DNA from: Pinus tabuliformis
Taxonomy: Eukaryota; Streptophyta; Pinopsida; Pinales; Pinaceae
Assembly (NCBI GenBank): GCA_031772625.1
Contig: CM062820.1
Location: 88,892,988-88,956,987, forward strand
Direction: 5' to 3'
Length of the DNA stretch: 64,000 nucleotides
Shown here: piece by piece, positions 35,955 to 48,716 of the stretch
Position numbering within the stretch: the first letter of the stretch is position 1
How the letters are laid out: each line of letters begins with the position of its first letter
Translations under genes and position numbers: made by a program
Notes under the pieces: generated by a model
The model's input: the letters and a program-made list of their open reading frames with translations, nothing else
Databases searched by the model: none
What the model was told of the DNA's origin: nothing

Positions 35955-38900
35955 TTTTCAAATTGGGTATCAGAGCTAGAGACATTATATATAGAAAGCT
36001 TGAGATTTGAAAATGTGAAATTTAAAGGAGTTGTGCCATATAGCTAAGAAGAGAATGTGCATAAGAGACAACCACAATCAAGTCTTCGTATTTAGAAGTC
36101 TACTATGAAGATGATTTCATTGTTGGGGCTACTCAAGTTAGGTGTCGAATAGATAGTCACTTCCTTGTCTAGTTTTCTTTGGAAGATCTCGTGAACCCAA
36201 TGTGAGAACAAGAGAGAAAATTGGAGTTATTTGGGTGAACTCATTATTTGGCAAAATTGAGGGTTGGGTGATAGTGTGAAGATTACTATTATGTAGAGAG
36301 ATTGAGAGAGAACAATAGAGCCATAGGTTTTATGGGGAGTAATTAAGAAGGTTGTGAGGCGTGTAAATCATATTTATTTACATTTTTTTTTCAAATTTTC
36401 GTTGTGATTCCTTGGGCGTTGTGCATCCTTTAGTTGATGCCTAAGATCTCAGTGTATGTGGCATCATATATTGAGAATGAGAGCAAAGGTCATATGCTAA
36501 GAGTAGAAATTGTTGGGTCTTATTCACCACACACTTATATGTAGGGTATTAAGCCTTAACCAATTAACAAATCTAGCTATGAGGATCATATATTCTTTGT
36601 CCCTTATCATATTCATGTAGAATCAAAAGGGATGGTCAACATCCCAAATCTCCTTGAAATGGGTTTTGAAGAATGGTGGTTGAATTCAACATACAACTCA
36701 TTTTCTTCCCTAGTTTTTCCAATTGAATGAGACAAGGGAAAATCCCATGGCCAATAACTACTTCTTTTGGAATGCATTCATTGAAAAATACTTTCTACAC
36801 AAATCCAAATCAAAGTAGAGAGGGTTTGCTTCTCGAAAATATCTCTGAAGCACGAGGATGTGCTATCATATTTTGGGCACAACATAATTTTCGATGGTGA
36901 AAATAATTCCTAACGCATTGATTTTAAGTTTATCTCTTTGGAAATATCTAATCCAAAAAAAAAAAACATTGAGATAGTGGGTAAAAGTATAGGCTACATA
37001 TCAATGTTTAAGGAGCTTTTAGGATCATTCCGCATCTAAAAGTATAGGCTACATATCAATTTATTGATTTGAAGTACTATTACACAACAGAGTAAGGGGG
37101 CTCAAAGGTTGATATGTCTAAATGAGTATGATGAGAAAAGTAAAAAGGCCCTATCTACCATAAAATTAGTGTGAGGATAAAATTCGATATTGTGTGGACC
37201 ACAGTTTGATCTAATATAGAATCCAAACATTTAAAGTTACATCAGAATATGGCCAAGAGAGGAAAAATACTTCAAACTACAACAAAATATTGATGATGGA
37301 TTTACATGAAATAGACATGTTATAAAAGTAAAATGATTCCATAATGATAAACATTGCAAGATAGAGGTCATAAGATAGTAAAATATATCATGAATTTGTT
37401 GGTATCATTACATAGCACATCATCACATTGACGGAAAGGTCAGTATCACTTGATCAATCAGTAGGTAATTATTTAATGATTCAAGATCAAAAGGATATAT
37501 TGATGAAACCATTGAAAAAATAGTTATTTGAAAAGGAAGATATGTTTCTTGCACTTGAAAACGAAGTAAAGTAGTTAAAATAAGAGGAGGTAATTTGTGA
37601 TGCAACTTGTGATAAAAGTGACCTAATTTAGAAGATTGATAATTCTTCTGATACTTGTGATTTGATTGATGATAATAATTTTTATGTTTTTCTTGTTATG
37701 AGGTTCATAATGATGATCCAAGTGATAGTTTTAAAGATGAATCTTTTACTAAATATCATGAATTAGGTTGTTTTCAAAGACACACAAAATGAATTGGTTC
37801 CAAAATTTTGAAATAAACAAGTTTTGATGGTAAATGTTTAAGAAAATATAGCCAAGGTATCCAAAATCCATATGTGTGTAAGGCAAATAAATAAATTACT
37901 TGATTATTAAGTTCAAACAACTAGTGAAGCTATCAAGTTCATGAAAGAATAAAAATTGATAATAGGTGAAAGATTTACAAGTAGTAGTGTAGGAAGTCAA
38001 GTGCATAAATAAGAACAATATTGTAATCATGATAGCAAAAAAGTGCATATACTTTATGGTTAGATAGAAGTAAATGAATGGAAGAAAGTTACCTTTATGT
38101 TGAAAATATTCCACAAGGCCATGTTTTTCAATGTACTACAACATATCCCACACAACTTTCATGAGTTTTTTGCTCTTCCAACAGTTAGTTATCATTTTAT
38201 TGAGTCATTAGAATTTTTTCTTGTGATGGTTCGTGGTTAACAAAAAATGATCTTGTAAAGGAAAGACGAGTTGTTTAAGTATGAGTAAAGAGATAAAGCA
38301 AAATTGAGAAGATATGTGTGGAGATGCGATGAGCTTATATGTTTGAAGATATGAATTGCTACAAATGTGTGATGGTAACTTTTAGTAATAGAGATGAAAT
38401 TATGTGCAAAAGGTGTGTGATCGATTATACTTGACACCCTATAGTTTTCACAGGGGCTTCATTGGCGGAGCAATATCATACCATGTGTTCATATTGGGGA
38501 ATATACATTGATGAAAAAATGACATAATATATTGAGCATATAATAGGGGGTAAAGGGTTTTTATATTGACACGTACAAAATGGAGCTCAAAGTTAATGAA
38601 AATATATAAAGGGGTATTGAAATGTTAATGAAAAAATGGATACCTACAATATCTAGTGAAATTAGGGGTTTTTTAAATTGGGAAGTTTAATTGGGTTCAT
38701 ATTGGTATGGGTTTAAATAATGTGATTTTTAGAGGTTTTTTCCAATATGTAGTCAAATTAAGGGTCTTAATTAGTATGCCACAAACACACGGAATATTTC
38801 AGAGCTTCATTGAGTGAAAACCCCGTGAGAATTTTGGTCTAGGTAGTGCAATTTATTTTTCCAAGAGTTTGGAAAGATCTTTTCAGTTAGAACTACAAGT

Positions 38901-39500
38901 ATTAGTGTGTAGTGTGTGTACCTCTTGCGAGTAGAGAGAATATGGCATTAACAACCTCGAGAAGTGAAATGGCTATCGTATGCTAACTTGATATTAAATT
39001 GGAGAAAATGAATATTCAATTAGAGGGGAACATGAGATGGAAGAATTTTACAAAGTGAGATGGATTTCTTTTTATGGACATAAATTATCAATTTATAAAG
39101 GTATAAAAGGAAGTAAACGAAAGTTCAAAGATGAAGCTCAAGTGAAGATGATGAAAAGTTGGTGATAATACATGTGGAACTCTTTTTTATCAATGAACGT
39201 GGCAAAGAATGTGAAAAAATAATGATGAAGAAAAAAAAAAAAAATTAGTGTAGTAGATGTGAGTCATATCTTGTGTTTGCAATAAAGTCTATGTTGTTAT
39301 GTTTGACTTGGTGTATTGGTCCAAAGAGTATACTTGGTATCTCCATGGATGGAGTATGAGAATTGTATGTACCTAAATAAAATGTAAGCTTGATGAGGAA
39401 ATGTGTACCCAACTCATGGTAATCTTAAAGCCACTTTTTAATGCATAGTTTGGCAATGTATTAGATCTAATAAAATACATATTCAAAAGAGTTTGGATAT
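35955..39500 (+). mobile_element. Possible decayed LTR retrotransposon interior
   Basis: TTGGGTATCAGAGCTAGAG at 35955 is a good initiator tRNA-Met primer-binding site, as found just after a 5' LTR. About 3.5 kb of purine-rich plus strand follows, with many stops and no recognisable gag or pol motif, and I could not define LTRs. A 23-base AAAAGTATAGGCTACATATC repeat occurs at about 36982 and 37034. Confidence 0.35.
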
Positions 39501-39670
39501 TTTGTTTCGTTTCTATTTTTTATAATTGATTTATCATGTGCCAAGTGGAATTAAATATTTTGTGGTGCAAACATAGTTTAGAGCCCAAAACATGGAAAAA
39601 TGTCACCACAAGAGATTTCACCTCTCTCAAATCTTGATAGAACTAAGGTTAAGATAGATATACTTTGATT

Positions 39671-39676
<6 letters not shown>

Positions 39677-39722
<46 letters not shown>

Positions 39723-39762
39723 AATCCACTACATGCTAAGTGTGAAAAGAGTTACATATCCC

Positions 39763-39808
<46 letters not shown>

Positions 39809-39859
39809 TATATATAATGAATCCACTACATGCTAAGTGTGAAAAGAGTTACATATCCC

Positions 39860-39911
<52 letters not shown>

Positions 39912-39952
39912 GAATCCACTACATGCTAAGTGTGAAAAGAGTTACATATCCC

Positions 39953-39991
<39 letters not shown>

Positions 39992-40035
39992 TGAATCCAT
40001 TCCATGCTAAGTGTGAAAAGGGTTACATATCCCCT
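39677..40035. repeat. Minisatellite of (TA)n plus a 44-bp unit, four copies
   Basis: The unit TGAATCCACTACATGCTAAG followed by TGTGAAAAGAGTTACATATC and CCAT alternates with TA tracts of about 30-50 bases. The fourth copy is diverged (CATTCCATGC, AAAAGGG). An open frame across it (39733-40059) is only a translation of the repeat. Confidence 0.95.
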
Positions 40036-40328
40036 TCATTTTTTTCAACACACCAATAAAATGGTTTAAACATGAAAAAATTTCAATTGTTTTATATAAT
40101 ATACATAGTTGACAATGAAATATTTCACTTAACCTTGGTATTGAAATATTTTATTTATGATTCATATTGACAACATTAATTTATTTTTTTAATTTCCTTG
40201 TATCTCACTATATACTTGACATTGATATCGTATTGAATGAACTACACATCTCTCTTATTAAGAGATAAAATCTCTCTATTTATTTTAGCCACCCCCTTAT
40301 TTGACTACTAAAGTCTACTAAGATATAT

Positions 40329-40402
40329 AACCCCCTTAGGGTTTGAACATGTAATTTTTTAAAGGAGGAAACCCACGCTCTTAACCATTAAGCCCACTCA
40401 AA
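40329..40402 (-). mobile_element. tRNA-derived relic (SINE head or tRNA pseudogene)
   Basis: On the minus strand GGGCTTAATGGTTAAGAGCG is a good A-box region and TGTTCAAACCCTAAGG a good B box, about 35 bases apart. The rest does not fold as a full cloverleaf by eye. Confidence 0.5.
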
Positions 40403-40403
40403 C

Positions 40404-41130
40404 TATAATCATAATAATAAAATATAAAATGTATATTTATTTATTTATTTTATATTTTTTTTTAGTTTAACCAATAATTTTATTTTATTTTTAAAAATAT
40501 ATATATTTAACTTAAATATGATAACCTCTCGACTAAAAATATTATGCTTAAGAAACTCAATTTTTTAAATTATAAATTTTATCTTTTTATTATAAAAATT
40601 ATTTTATTATTTTCACTATAAATCCTCGTTTTAAACTTCAAAATTGGTAAAATCATCCATAAATTAATGAAAACACTTGTCTCATTGTTATTCTATTTAA
40701 ATTCATTAAAAAAATACGAATCCACTTTTTTTTATTATTCAGGCCTATTGCTTCAAATAATAGGTGATAGTGGTCACTTTTTTTTATTATTCAGGCATAT
40801 TGCTTCAAATAATAGGTGATAGTGGTTTTATATATATAATTTAGTAGTTAAGTGGAATGTGGTTTTTGGTTTTATTAGAAAACTGTTTAATATATCATTT
40901 CGATTAGTATATTTTTTATAAATTTAAAAGTTAAATAATTAAGTAAAGTGAAATTCTTTATATATTAATTTGATATATTTTTGAAAATTTTATAATATAT
41001 TTTTTTAAGGAGATTGTGTTTTCTTATTGTTTAAAAAATATTTTTAGATGATGATGATGATGATGATAATGGTTAACGTCCACTGAGACCAAACAATGAT
41101 CTATCGGACCTAAATAAACAAATTATTTAT
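40404..41130. other. AT-rich intergenic with a short tandem duplication
   Basis: A unit of about 52 bases containing TTTTTATTATTCAGGC and AATAATAGGTGATAGTGGT is repeated at 40727-40825. Nothing else recognised. Confidence 0.6.
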
Positions 41131-41136
41131 TTTGAT

Positions 41137-41690
41137 TTAAGATTTTATTCCTATGCTCAAAATCTTGGAGAGAAGCCTCCCGAGCTCACTATAATTTTGA
41201 CATTGTAAAAGGCTAGGAAGGTCAGTGTTGTAACAAAGATTGTGAAACTGAGATCTAATGTGGTTGTACGCAAGGCACTCTAAGAGGAAGTGGTTTTCAT
41301 CCTCGATGCTCCTATTCTCACATATATGGCAGATCATTTCCATCCATGGCATTTTAGGAACTGCCCAACGACCTGTTTCACTATGGAGCTCATGAGAATT
41401 CGTTCTAATCTTTGCTATATTAATTTTCTTCCTTGAGCTAGTTAAAATAGAGAAATACTTTTGATCTTCTATGGTGGGGTTGATGACCTTCTTATAATAA
41501 TTTTAATTTTCTTTTAGCCGCTAAATCTTTCTCACACCACAATTTTTCTTTGAACTTAGAAGTAACAATATCTTTAATGTTATTTATGTTTTGCAATGCA
41601 TCATTCTCGTTGATCTCCCAATAGTTTAACCAGGCCCTTGTGTCTTTATGCCACCCTCGATTGAGCCTTAAGTGGTTTTGGCTGGAATTT
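41137..41690 (-). mobile_element. Retroelement ORF2 C-terminal fragment (zinc-knuckle type)
   Basis: On the minus strand the frame 41352-41137 reads ICHICENRSIEDENHFLLEC followed by LAYNHIRSQF. This C-x2-C ... ED-x-HFLLxC-x-x-Y-x-x-IR pattern is typical of the segment after the reverse transcriptase of many non-LTR elements. Upstream, across at least one frame change near 41500, comes a line with INIAKIRTNSHELHSETGRW, the expected preceding segment (I-A-K-x-R-x-S-x-H-x-L-x-x-E-x-GR). No reverse transcriptase core was seen. Confidence 0.6.
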
Positions 41691-41799
41691 AAAGCTAGCT
41701 TAGGAAGTCTATGTCGTCTATATTATTGAGTTTGTGCTTATACAATAGAAACCTAAGCATAGCTAGGCTCTCAATACATGACTAGATTCATTACCCTAA

Positions 41800-42570
41800 A
41801 AAACTCATCATATATTATAATTTTCCAAATTAAATAACTTCATCATATATTATGATTTTCCAAATTAATTAACTTAAATTTACAATTTTTAAAAAATTAT
41901 ATTGAATTTTGACCCAAATTAACCACAAATTTATCTATTAATTAAACCACTCCAAAAAAATTTCACTAAATTCAACTTAAATTTACCGTTATGTTTTTGA
42001 AAAAAATCGAAAAGAATAATTACATAACATTGTTAAATCAATTTTGCCCATTTATATTGACATAACTGTTAAGCTTAGAAAGCCCATCCACGGGCCACTT
42101 CAATGAAAGAGTAATCAAAAGTTGGAATTCAATCAAGAATTGGAATTGGTTACATTCAAGGCCATCTCTTTAAAAATAAATGTGGGATTATTAAAAATGT
42201 AGTGGTTGTGATGTTGAGTTGCAACTGAAATATCCCTTGTAGAATGGAATGTCACGGGCAAGTTGCCATATGGTTTATGATCACGAAAGGCTGTAAAAAT
42301 GCTTCATGTGTGCGAGTATTTAGAAAATTGGTGCATGAAAAATGTCATCAGGACCAACGTTGGAGTGAGGATCATTACGTTGGAGTGGAGAGGTTTCAAC
42401 GTGATCGAGAACATAAAGAGACAAGTGGAAAATGCTTTGCGGCCGTGTCGTGTCATTGTTGAAATAAAACCCCTATTAAGCTAGCCTAGTAAGGTTGCTA
42501 CTTTTGTTTGAATCATTTTAAAAAATGGAAATAATTTGATTTATGGGTTACTTATATTAGTTAAATGGTT
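41800..42570. other. Intergenic with one unrecognised small open frame
   Basis: A 33-base duplication (CTTCATCATATATTATGATT type) lies at 41806-41875. The plus-strand frame 42299-42484 (61 codons, with NVGVRIITLEWRGFNVIENI) has more protein-like composition than its surroundings but matches no family I know. Confidence 0.35.
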
Positions 42571-42837
42571 AATGAATTTTAATAACCACCTTTCTTCTCC
42601 ACCACCTTTCCCTGGCAATTCTGACGTTCCCTGACAGAAAATCCGATCTGAGCAGGAAATCCTGACATCCCATGACAATTCGGATCCGAGCTGGAATTGC
42701 AGCCGCCTAGGTCGACTACTCCCTCTTTCAATTCCTATTCTAAGCATTAATTCTTCCTTGGTAATTGAGTGATACGCTTGGGTGATTGGGCATTAATCCA
42801 TTCGACTGTAACAGACGTGAAGCAACTCATAAGAACG

Positions 42838-43414
42838 ATGGGGTTAGAAGAGGGAGCAAATGCTCTGAGAAAGAAGAGGCGAATGTGGAATAAGTTGAGG
42901 ATCGCCATTTTCGTGATGAGAAGAGGACTATTAAAGCGCAGGACAATATTGCAGGAAGATTTGCAGGTATTAAGAAAAAGAGGATTTAAGGTTTTCGGCA
43001 AGAACTTGCAACTGTTTCATCGACAGCACATGACCGCATCTCCTCGCGGGTTTGGGCTTCATGAGTACGAGTTTTCGTGCTCCAACAACCCTGCAAATCC
43101 ACCAAAGAAGAGGCGTATTACTGCTCAGCACTACTTCCATGCATCCAGCGTCAGACAGATGAATCCCCTGCTTTTGCTGCAGCTTCTTGGTTAGGTAGAT
43201 GAATACCATCGAGTCTCCTGAGGGGATTAGCAGTATGGAGACCTACCAGTTGGCTCAAGGAGAGGTGTTGAGTACATCGACGCTTGCAAACGGAGCAGGG
43301 CAAGTAGATAGAGAAGCAGAGGAATTTATTGAGAGGTTTTATAAAGAGATCAATTTCCAGCGACAACTTTCTTTGTTGGAATACCAAGAGATGCTTGCCA
43401 GAGGTGCTAATTAA
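42838..43414 (+). pseudogene. DUF761 (cotton fibre expressed-type) protein, pseudogene, left IR2 copy
   Basis: Plant-only small proteins of unknown function. The natural start is the ATG at 42838 (GLEEGANALRKKRRMWNKLR), followed by a basic, helical N-terminal half, RGFGLHEYEFSCSNNPANP in the middle, and the C-terminal DUF761 motif REAEEFIERFYKEINFQRQL then SLLEYQEMLARGAN before the TAA at 43412-43414. Two frame breaks are visible. One is near 43138, where HYF should continue into PCIQ; a single lost C in a C-run would explain it. The other, near 43193-43197, is a one-base loss (TTAGGTAGATG against TTGGGCCAGATG in the right copy). The first is shared with the right copy, the second is not. GTG codons upstream were not used as starts. 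Confidence 0.85.
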
Positions 43415-44528
43415 GTTGAGGATTTATATTTACTTGTATTAATATTGCTGAAGTGTCAATTGCAAAAAAAAAAATGTTATTCTGTTCGGCTGTATAGGCA
43501 TCTCATTTTACTGAGGATAATAAGGATTCTTTGAAATTCTCAGCGCTCATTAGGTCCCATTTTAAAATTTATTCTTTGTTGAGGCGAATTGGCAGTTTAC
43601 CATTTTAGTCCACAAATGTAAAAATAAGTGTGCTACATGTGTTTAAAAAGGCATATTGTCTGTAGCTTGTCCATATATTTTTATAATTTTAATTACTGTT
43701 ATAACAATAACTCAGTTATTCTTATTTTTAGCATTGTGTGGATATATTGAGTTTTTTCAGGTTATCAATAGTTTTACATGATATGAGAGTTAGTGGGTAT
43801 ATTATGAAACAACTAAATTGTCTTCTTTTTTACTGTTTTGGTTGGAGTTTAGTGAATAATATTTCCTGCAATTCCATTATTCTGTTGTTTAAAATAGTAT
43901 TTTAACAATTTGATCCATTCAGATCTGGTTCGATATTAGGCTACATAGTCATGCTCGTTTTAATCTTGTTATTCAGAGAAGTTAAATTATGAGAAGTTAA
44001 TGACATCAATGATCCTTGAGGAATAGTTTTTGCCAAAGCGGTACTGATAAGTTGTTATTTACCGCAACAATCAGGATCTCAGTGTCAAAGATACATACTT
44101 TGCAAACCTTTGGCTTATGCGGTAACTTGTAAGTATTGGATACTTGCTTGCACTCAGTAGGCATAATAGTGTGAGATGTGACTGGTTCATTGGACCTGGT
44201 GCACATTGATTTCTACGAACACATGAAACCTAGTTTTAGTGGAGTCCAATATTTTTAGATTTAGATAAATGATCACTGGCAACAAATGTGGTTATACCAC
44301 TTGAATACAAAAGATCAATCTTTTCCAATATTCAAAGAATTCAAAACGCGTGTGGAATGACAATCAGGTTGCCACATGTCCTCCACTCAAATCAAAGGAG
44401 GTATATCTGGTGATGAGATCTTTAACATTTTGAAAAAGCATTGCATTCAATAGCAGCTGAATGTTCCATATACATGAAATCAAAATGTTGTTGTTATAAG
44501 GCAGAATTGTAACAGTAAATTGTGTACA

Positions 44529-44532
<4 letters not shown>

Positions 44533-44580
<48 letters not shown>
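44533..44580. repeat. (TA)n microsatellite in left IR2 arm
   Basis: A TA run of about 48 bases at the same relative place as the longer run in the other arm (47530-47600). Confidence 0.95.
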
Positions 44581-44583
<3 letters not shown>

Positions 44584-44599
44584 AAAGTAAAATTAATGT

Positions 44600-44725
44600 G
44601 GGGTAGATTGGCTGGTTTGAGTGAGGTTTAGTCTCTACAAAGTCTCAGGTTTAAACTTTATGGGAGAGGTTCAGAAAAGGTCAGATGATCTCCCTGGTAA
44701 AAGGTCCCATCCATTATGTGGGCAG
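44600..44725 (+). mobile_element. SINE-like tRNA-derived element, left IR2 copy
   Basis: GATTGGCTGGTTTGAGTGAG resembles an A-box region, and CTCAGGTTTAAACTTTATG a B box about 30 bases later; a body follows to about 44725 (GGTCAGATGATCTCCCTGG). It directly follows the TA run, and some SINEs target such sequence. Confidence 0.4.
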
Positions 44726-45574
44726 ACCCAAGCACAAGAAACAAACAATATAAGCAGATATTTAGACATGGATCTTTTAAAAAAAAATGATAACAAACTT
44801 TAATTAAGACACATGGATAAGAAAATAAATTTGTTATAAATTAAGAAAATAAATTTATTATAAATTGCGAATTAATCTCAATTAATAACAAGCATGAAAG
44901 CATACAGTTTCTAATAAAAAGTGAGTTTCAAATCAATGAAATAGTTCCTCACTTATTAACATATAAATAGCAGTGACATACCATTGAATCACCACAAAAA
45001 TAGTTTTACAATGCTCAACAACACATGAATCAATTGTTTCCCTTGGCCTAAAAGAGCTTCTCCAAATTACACTGAAATATTTAATGCCCTATTACACAAA
45101 GCATCCATGAGGTTTAATAGTGGAAATGCTTAACTGTTACTTCATCTTTGAAAATAATGTACAATTTTTCCTCTACCAAGGTGCTCACAGGGTTCCAAAA
45201 CTAAAAGTGCTTTCTAACTAGCCATGAGGGCATATTTATATAAAGTGAGATGACTTTTCAACTCCTGTGACATTTCAACTTCCCTTATGACCTTTCAACT
45301 TCTAAATGAATTTTCATGTTTCCTCCATTCTAATTCTTAATTCATTTTTTATTCTAATTTTTTTACATAATTCACATGAAAATTCAAAATTAATAAAATA
45401 ATGCCCCTCATGGTATTAATCTCAAAATTCCCAAAGGTAAGATTTCAAATTGTAATTCTTGAGTTAGGTGATCATGCCATGCTTTGTAATCAATTGTGAT
45501 GAATATGACTTTTTAGATATGTATCTAATATCTAATTTCACACCCAAGAGCATTGGGCAACATTGTTTTCATAT

Positions 45575-46537
45575 ATTGGGCCTTCTACATTGCTCACTGG
45601 AGGGCATCTACCACTTGGGGGGATGGGCATTTCAGTTGACAAAGAAAATCAAGTGCTATATCTGTCAATTTTCATATTTGACTGCAACAAAAACAAGATT
45701 GTTTAGGAGAGGAAGAAGTACTTGGCCTGGGATTTGATCAAACCAATCTCTGTGGTAACTGAGTGAGATATAGTGCTAGATACTAAAAACAACTGGATCA
45801 CAATAGCTTCTACTAGTTCTGCATTCTCCGCAACAATAGAGAAGAGCATGGAACATCTAGTGAACAAAGTAAAAGAGATGGAAAAGAATCTGAGTAATTC
45901 ACAACATGAAAATGAAAGGCTTTGTAGACAAATCCAACATTTGTCTCCTTCAAGTTCTCACAAGTAAGATTTACAGGCAATTGCATTAGAGGAGAAAAAA
46001 ATGTTAGAGAAAAGTGTGAAACAATTATATAAAGAAATGATCCCTCTTTAGAAAAAAATTTCCTCACTAATGGCCATACAGAATGAGCTCAAGGGAAAAG
46101 GTGCATTGTTAAAAGAAGCCTCAACTGTAGTAGACATCATGTATGAATGGGGCACAAAGTATTTTGATACACTCGAGAATTACTGAGAAAGGCTGAAATG
46201 GGTAAGGAATGAGACAAGGTAGAAGTTAGGATGATCATCCAATATCAAGAAAAACTGGGGAACGATTAAAAACCAAGACACTGATTACTTATCAAAAAGA
46301 TCATAGCATGCTAGAAATACTTATCGAATCTTATAAAATACCTTCCATTGGAGCACAGGGAATACTAAGGCCAAAACAAGAAATCTTGCAAGAAATTCAA
46401 GAAATGATGGATGCACATAGACAAGTTGTTGCTTAGAAAGACCTGAAACCTACCAAGGAAGCCATTTCCAAACATGTGGCGGAACCAACAAAGCTGCAAA
46501 CAATGATCTCTACACTTTTCTGTTGAGTTCAAACATA
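45575..46537 (+). other. Spacer of IR2 with a decayed coiled-coil reading frame
   Basis: Unique sequence between the two arms. One plus-strand frame starting at 45773 reads MEHLVNKVKEMEKNLSNSQ, then past a TAA near 45965 continues LEEKKMLEKSVKQLYKEM and LKGKGALLKEAS. It has a heptad-like, charged composition with stops near 45965, 46050 and 46185. This looks like a decayed coiled-coil protein or retroelement gag; I do not recognise the family. Confidence 0.4.
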
Positions 46538-47384
46538 TATGAAAACAATGTTGCCCAATGCTCTTGAGTGTGAAATCAGATATTAGATACATATCTAAAA
46601 AGTCATATTCATCACAATTGATTACAAAGCATGGCATGATCACCTAACTCAAGAATTACAATTTGAAATCTTACCTTTGGGAATTTTGAGATTAATACCA
46701 TGAGGGGCATTATTTTATTAATTTTGAATTTTCATGTGAATTATGTAAAAATTTTAGAATAAAAAATGAATTAAGAATTAGAATGGAGGAAACATGAAAA
46801 TTCATTTAGAAGTTGAAAAGTCACAAGGGAAGTTGAAATGTCATAGGAGTTGAAAGGTCATCTCACTTTATATAAATATGCCCTCATGGCTAGTTAGAAA
46901 GCACTTTTAGTTTTGGAACCCTGTGAGCACCTTGGTAGAGGAAAACTTGTACATTATTTTCAAAGATGAAGTAACAGTTAAGCATTTTCACTATTAAACC
47001 TCATGGATGCTTTGTGTAATGGGGCATTAAATATTTCAGCGTAATTTGGAGAAGCTCTTTTAGGCCAAGGGAAACAATTGATTCATGTGTTGTTGAGCAT
47101 TGTAAAACTATTTTTGTGGTGATTCAATGGTATGTCATTGCTATTTATATGTTAAGAAGTGAGGAACTATTTCATTGATTTGAAACTCACTTTTTATTAG
47201 AAACTATATGCTTTCATGCTTGTTATTAATTGAGATTAATTCACAATTTATAATAAATTTATTTTCTTAATTTATAACAAATTTATTTTCTTATCCATGT
47301 GTCTTAATTAAAGTTTGTTATCATTTTTTTTTAAAGATCCATGTCTAAATATCTGCTTATATTGTTTGTTTCTTGTGCTTGGGT

Positions 47385-47505
47385 CCGCCCACATACTGGA
47401 TGGGACCTTTTACGAGGGAGATCATCTGACCTTTTTTGAACCTCTCCCATAAAGTTTAAACCTGAGACTTTGTAGAGACTAAACCTCATTCAAACCAGCC
47501 AATCT
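47385..47505 (-). mobile_element. SINE-like tRNA-derived element, right IR2 copy
   Basis: Inverted counterpart of 44600-44725, with the same A- and B-box-like strings read on the minus strand. Confidence 0.4.
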
Positions 47506-47528
47506 ACCCCACATTAATTTTACTTTTA

Positions 47529-47529
<1 letters not shown>

Positions 47530-47600
<71 letters not shown>
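47530..47600. repeat. (TA)n microsatellite in right IR2 arm
   Basis: A TA run of about 70 bases, longer than its partner in the other arm. Confidence 0.95.
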
Positions 47601-47602
<2 letters not shown>

Positions 47603-48716
47603 GTTGTACACAATTTACTATTACAATTCTGCCTTATAACAACAGCATTTTGATTTCATGTATATGGAACATTCAGCTGCTGCTAAATGCCATGCACTTT
47701 CAAAATGTTAAAGATCTCATCACCAAATATACCTCCTTTGATTTGAGTGGAGGACATGTGGCAACCGGATTGTCACTCCACACGTGTTTTGAATTCTTTG
47801 AATATTGGAAAAGATTGATCTTTTGTCTTCAAGTGGTATAACCACATTTGTTGTCAGTGATCATTTATCTAAATCTAAAAATATTGGACTCCACTAAAAC
47901 TAGGTTTCATGCGTTCGTAGAAATCAATGTGCACCAGGTCCAATGAACCAGTCGCATCTCACACTATTATGCCTACTGAGTGCAAGCAAGTATCCAATAC
48001 TTACAAGTTATCGCATAAGCCAAAGGTTTGCAAAGTATGTATGTTTGACAGTGAGATCCTGATTGTTGCGGTAAATAACAACTTATCACTACCGCTTTGG
48101 AAAAAACTATTCCTCAAGGATCATTGATGTCATTAACTTCTCATAATTTAACTTCTTTGAATAACAAGATTAAAACGAGCATGACTATGTAGCCTAATAT
48201 TGAACCAGATCTGAATGGATCAAATTGTTAAAATACTATTTTAAACAACAGAATAATGGAATTGCAGGAAATATTATTCACTAAACTCCAACCAAAACAG
48301 TAAAAAAGAAGACAATTTAGTTGTTTCATAATATACCCACTAAATCTCATATCATGTAAAACTATTGATAACCTAAAAAAACTCAATATATCCACACAAT
48401 GCTAAAATTAAGAATAACTGAGTTATTGTTATAAAAATAATTAAAATTATAAAAATATATGGACAAGCTACAAACAATATGCCTTTTTAAACACATGTAG
48501 CACACTTATTTTTACATTTGTGGAATGAAATGGTAAACTGCCAATTCGCCTCAACAAAGAATAAATTTTAAAATGGGACCTAATGAGTGCTGAGAATTTC
48601 AGAGAATCCTTATTATCCTCAGTAAAATGAGATGCCTATACAGCCGAACGGAATAACAATTTTTTTTACAATTGACACTTCAGCAATATTAATACAAGTA
48701 AATATAAATCCTCAAC

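Larger units (their letters stand above)
42580..45574. repeat. Left arm of second inverted duplication (IR2)
   Basis: Matches the reverse complement of 46538-49545 nearly base for base, with scattered substitutions and small indels. The inner break is at TTTTCATAT (45574 / 46538). The outer break comes in a polypurine/polypyrimidine stretch near 42580 / 49545. The arm contains a DUF761 pseudogene, a TA microsatellite, a SINE-like element and an unrecognised 66-codon frame (44006-44206 minus; 47927-48127 plus in the other arm). Confidence 0.95.

Noticed and set aside
39733..40059. 108-codon frame with Ile-Tyr runs
   Set aside because: Translation of TA tracts plus the 44-bp unit.
42769..42837. 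Upstream GTG start for the DUF761 gene
   Set aside because: Nuclear plant genes use ATG; the ATG at 42838 also matches the usual family N-terminus.
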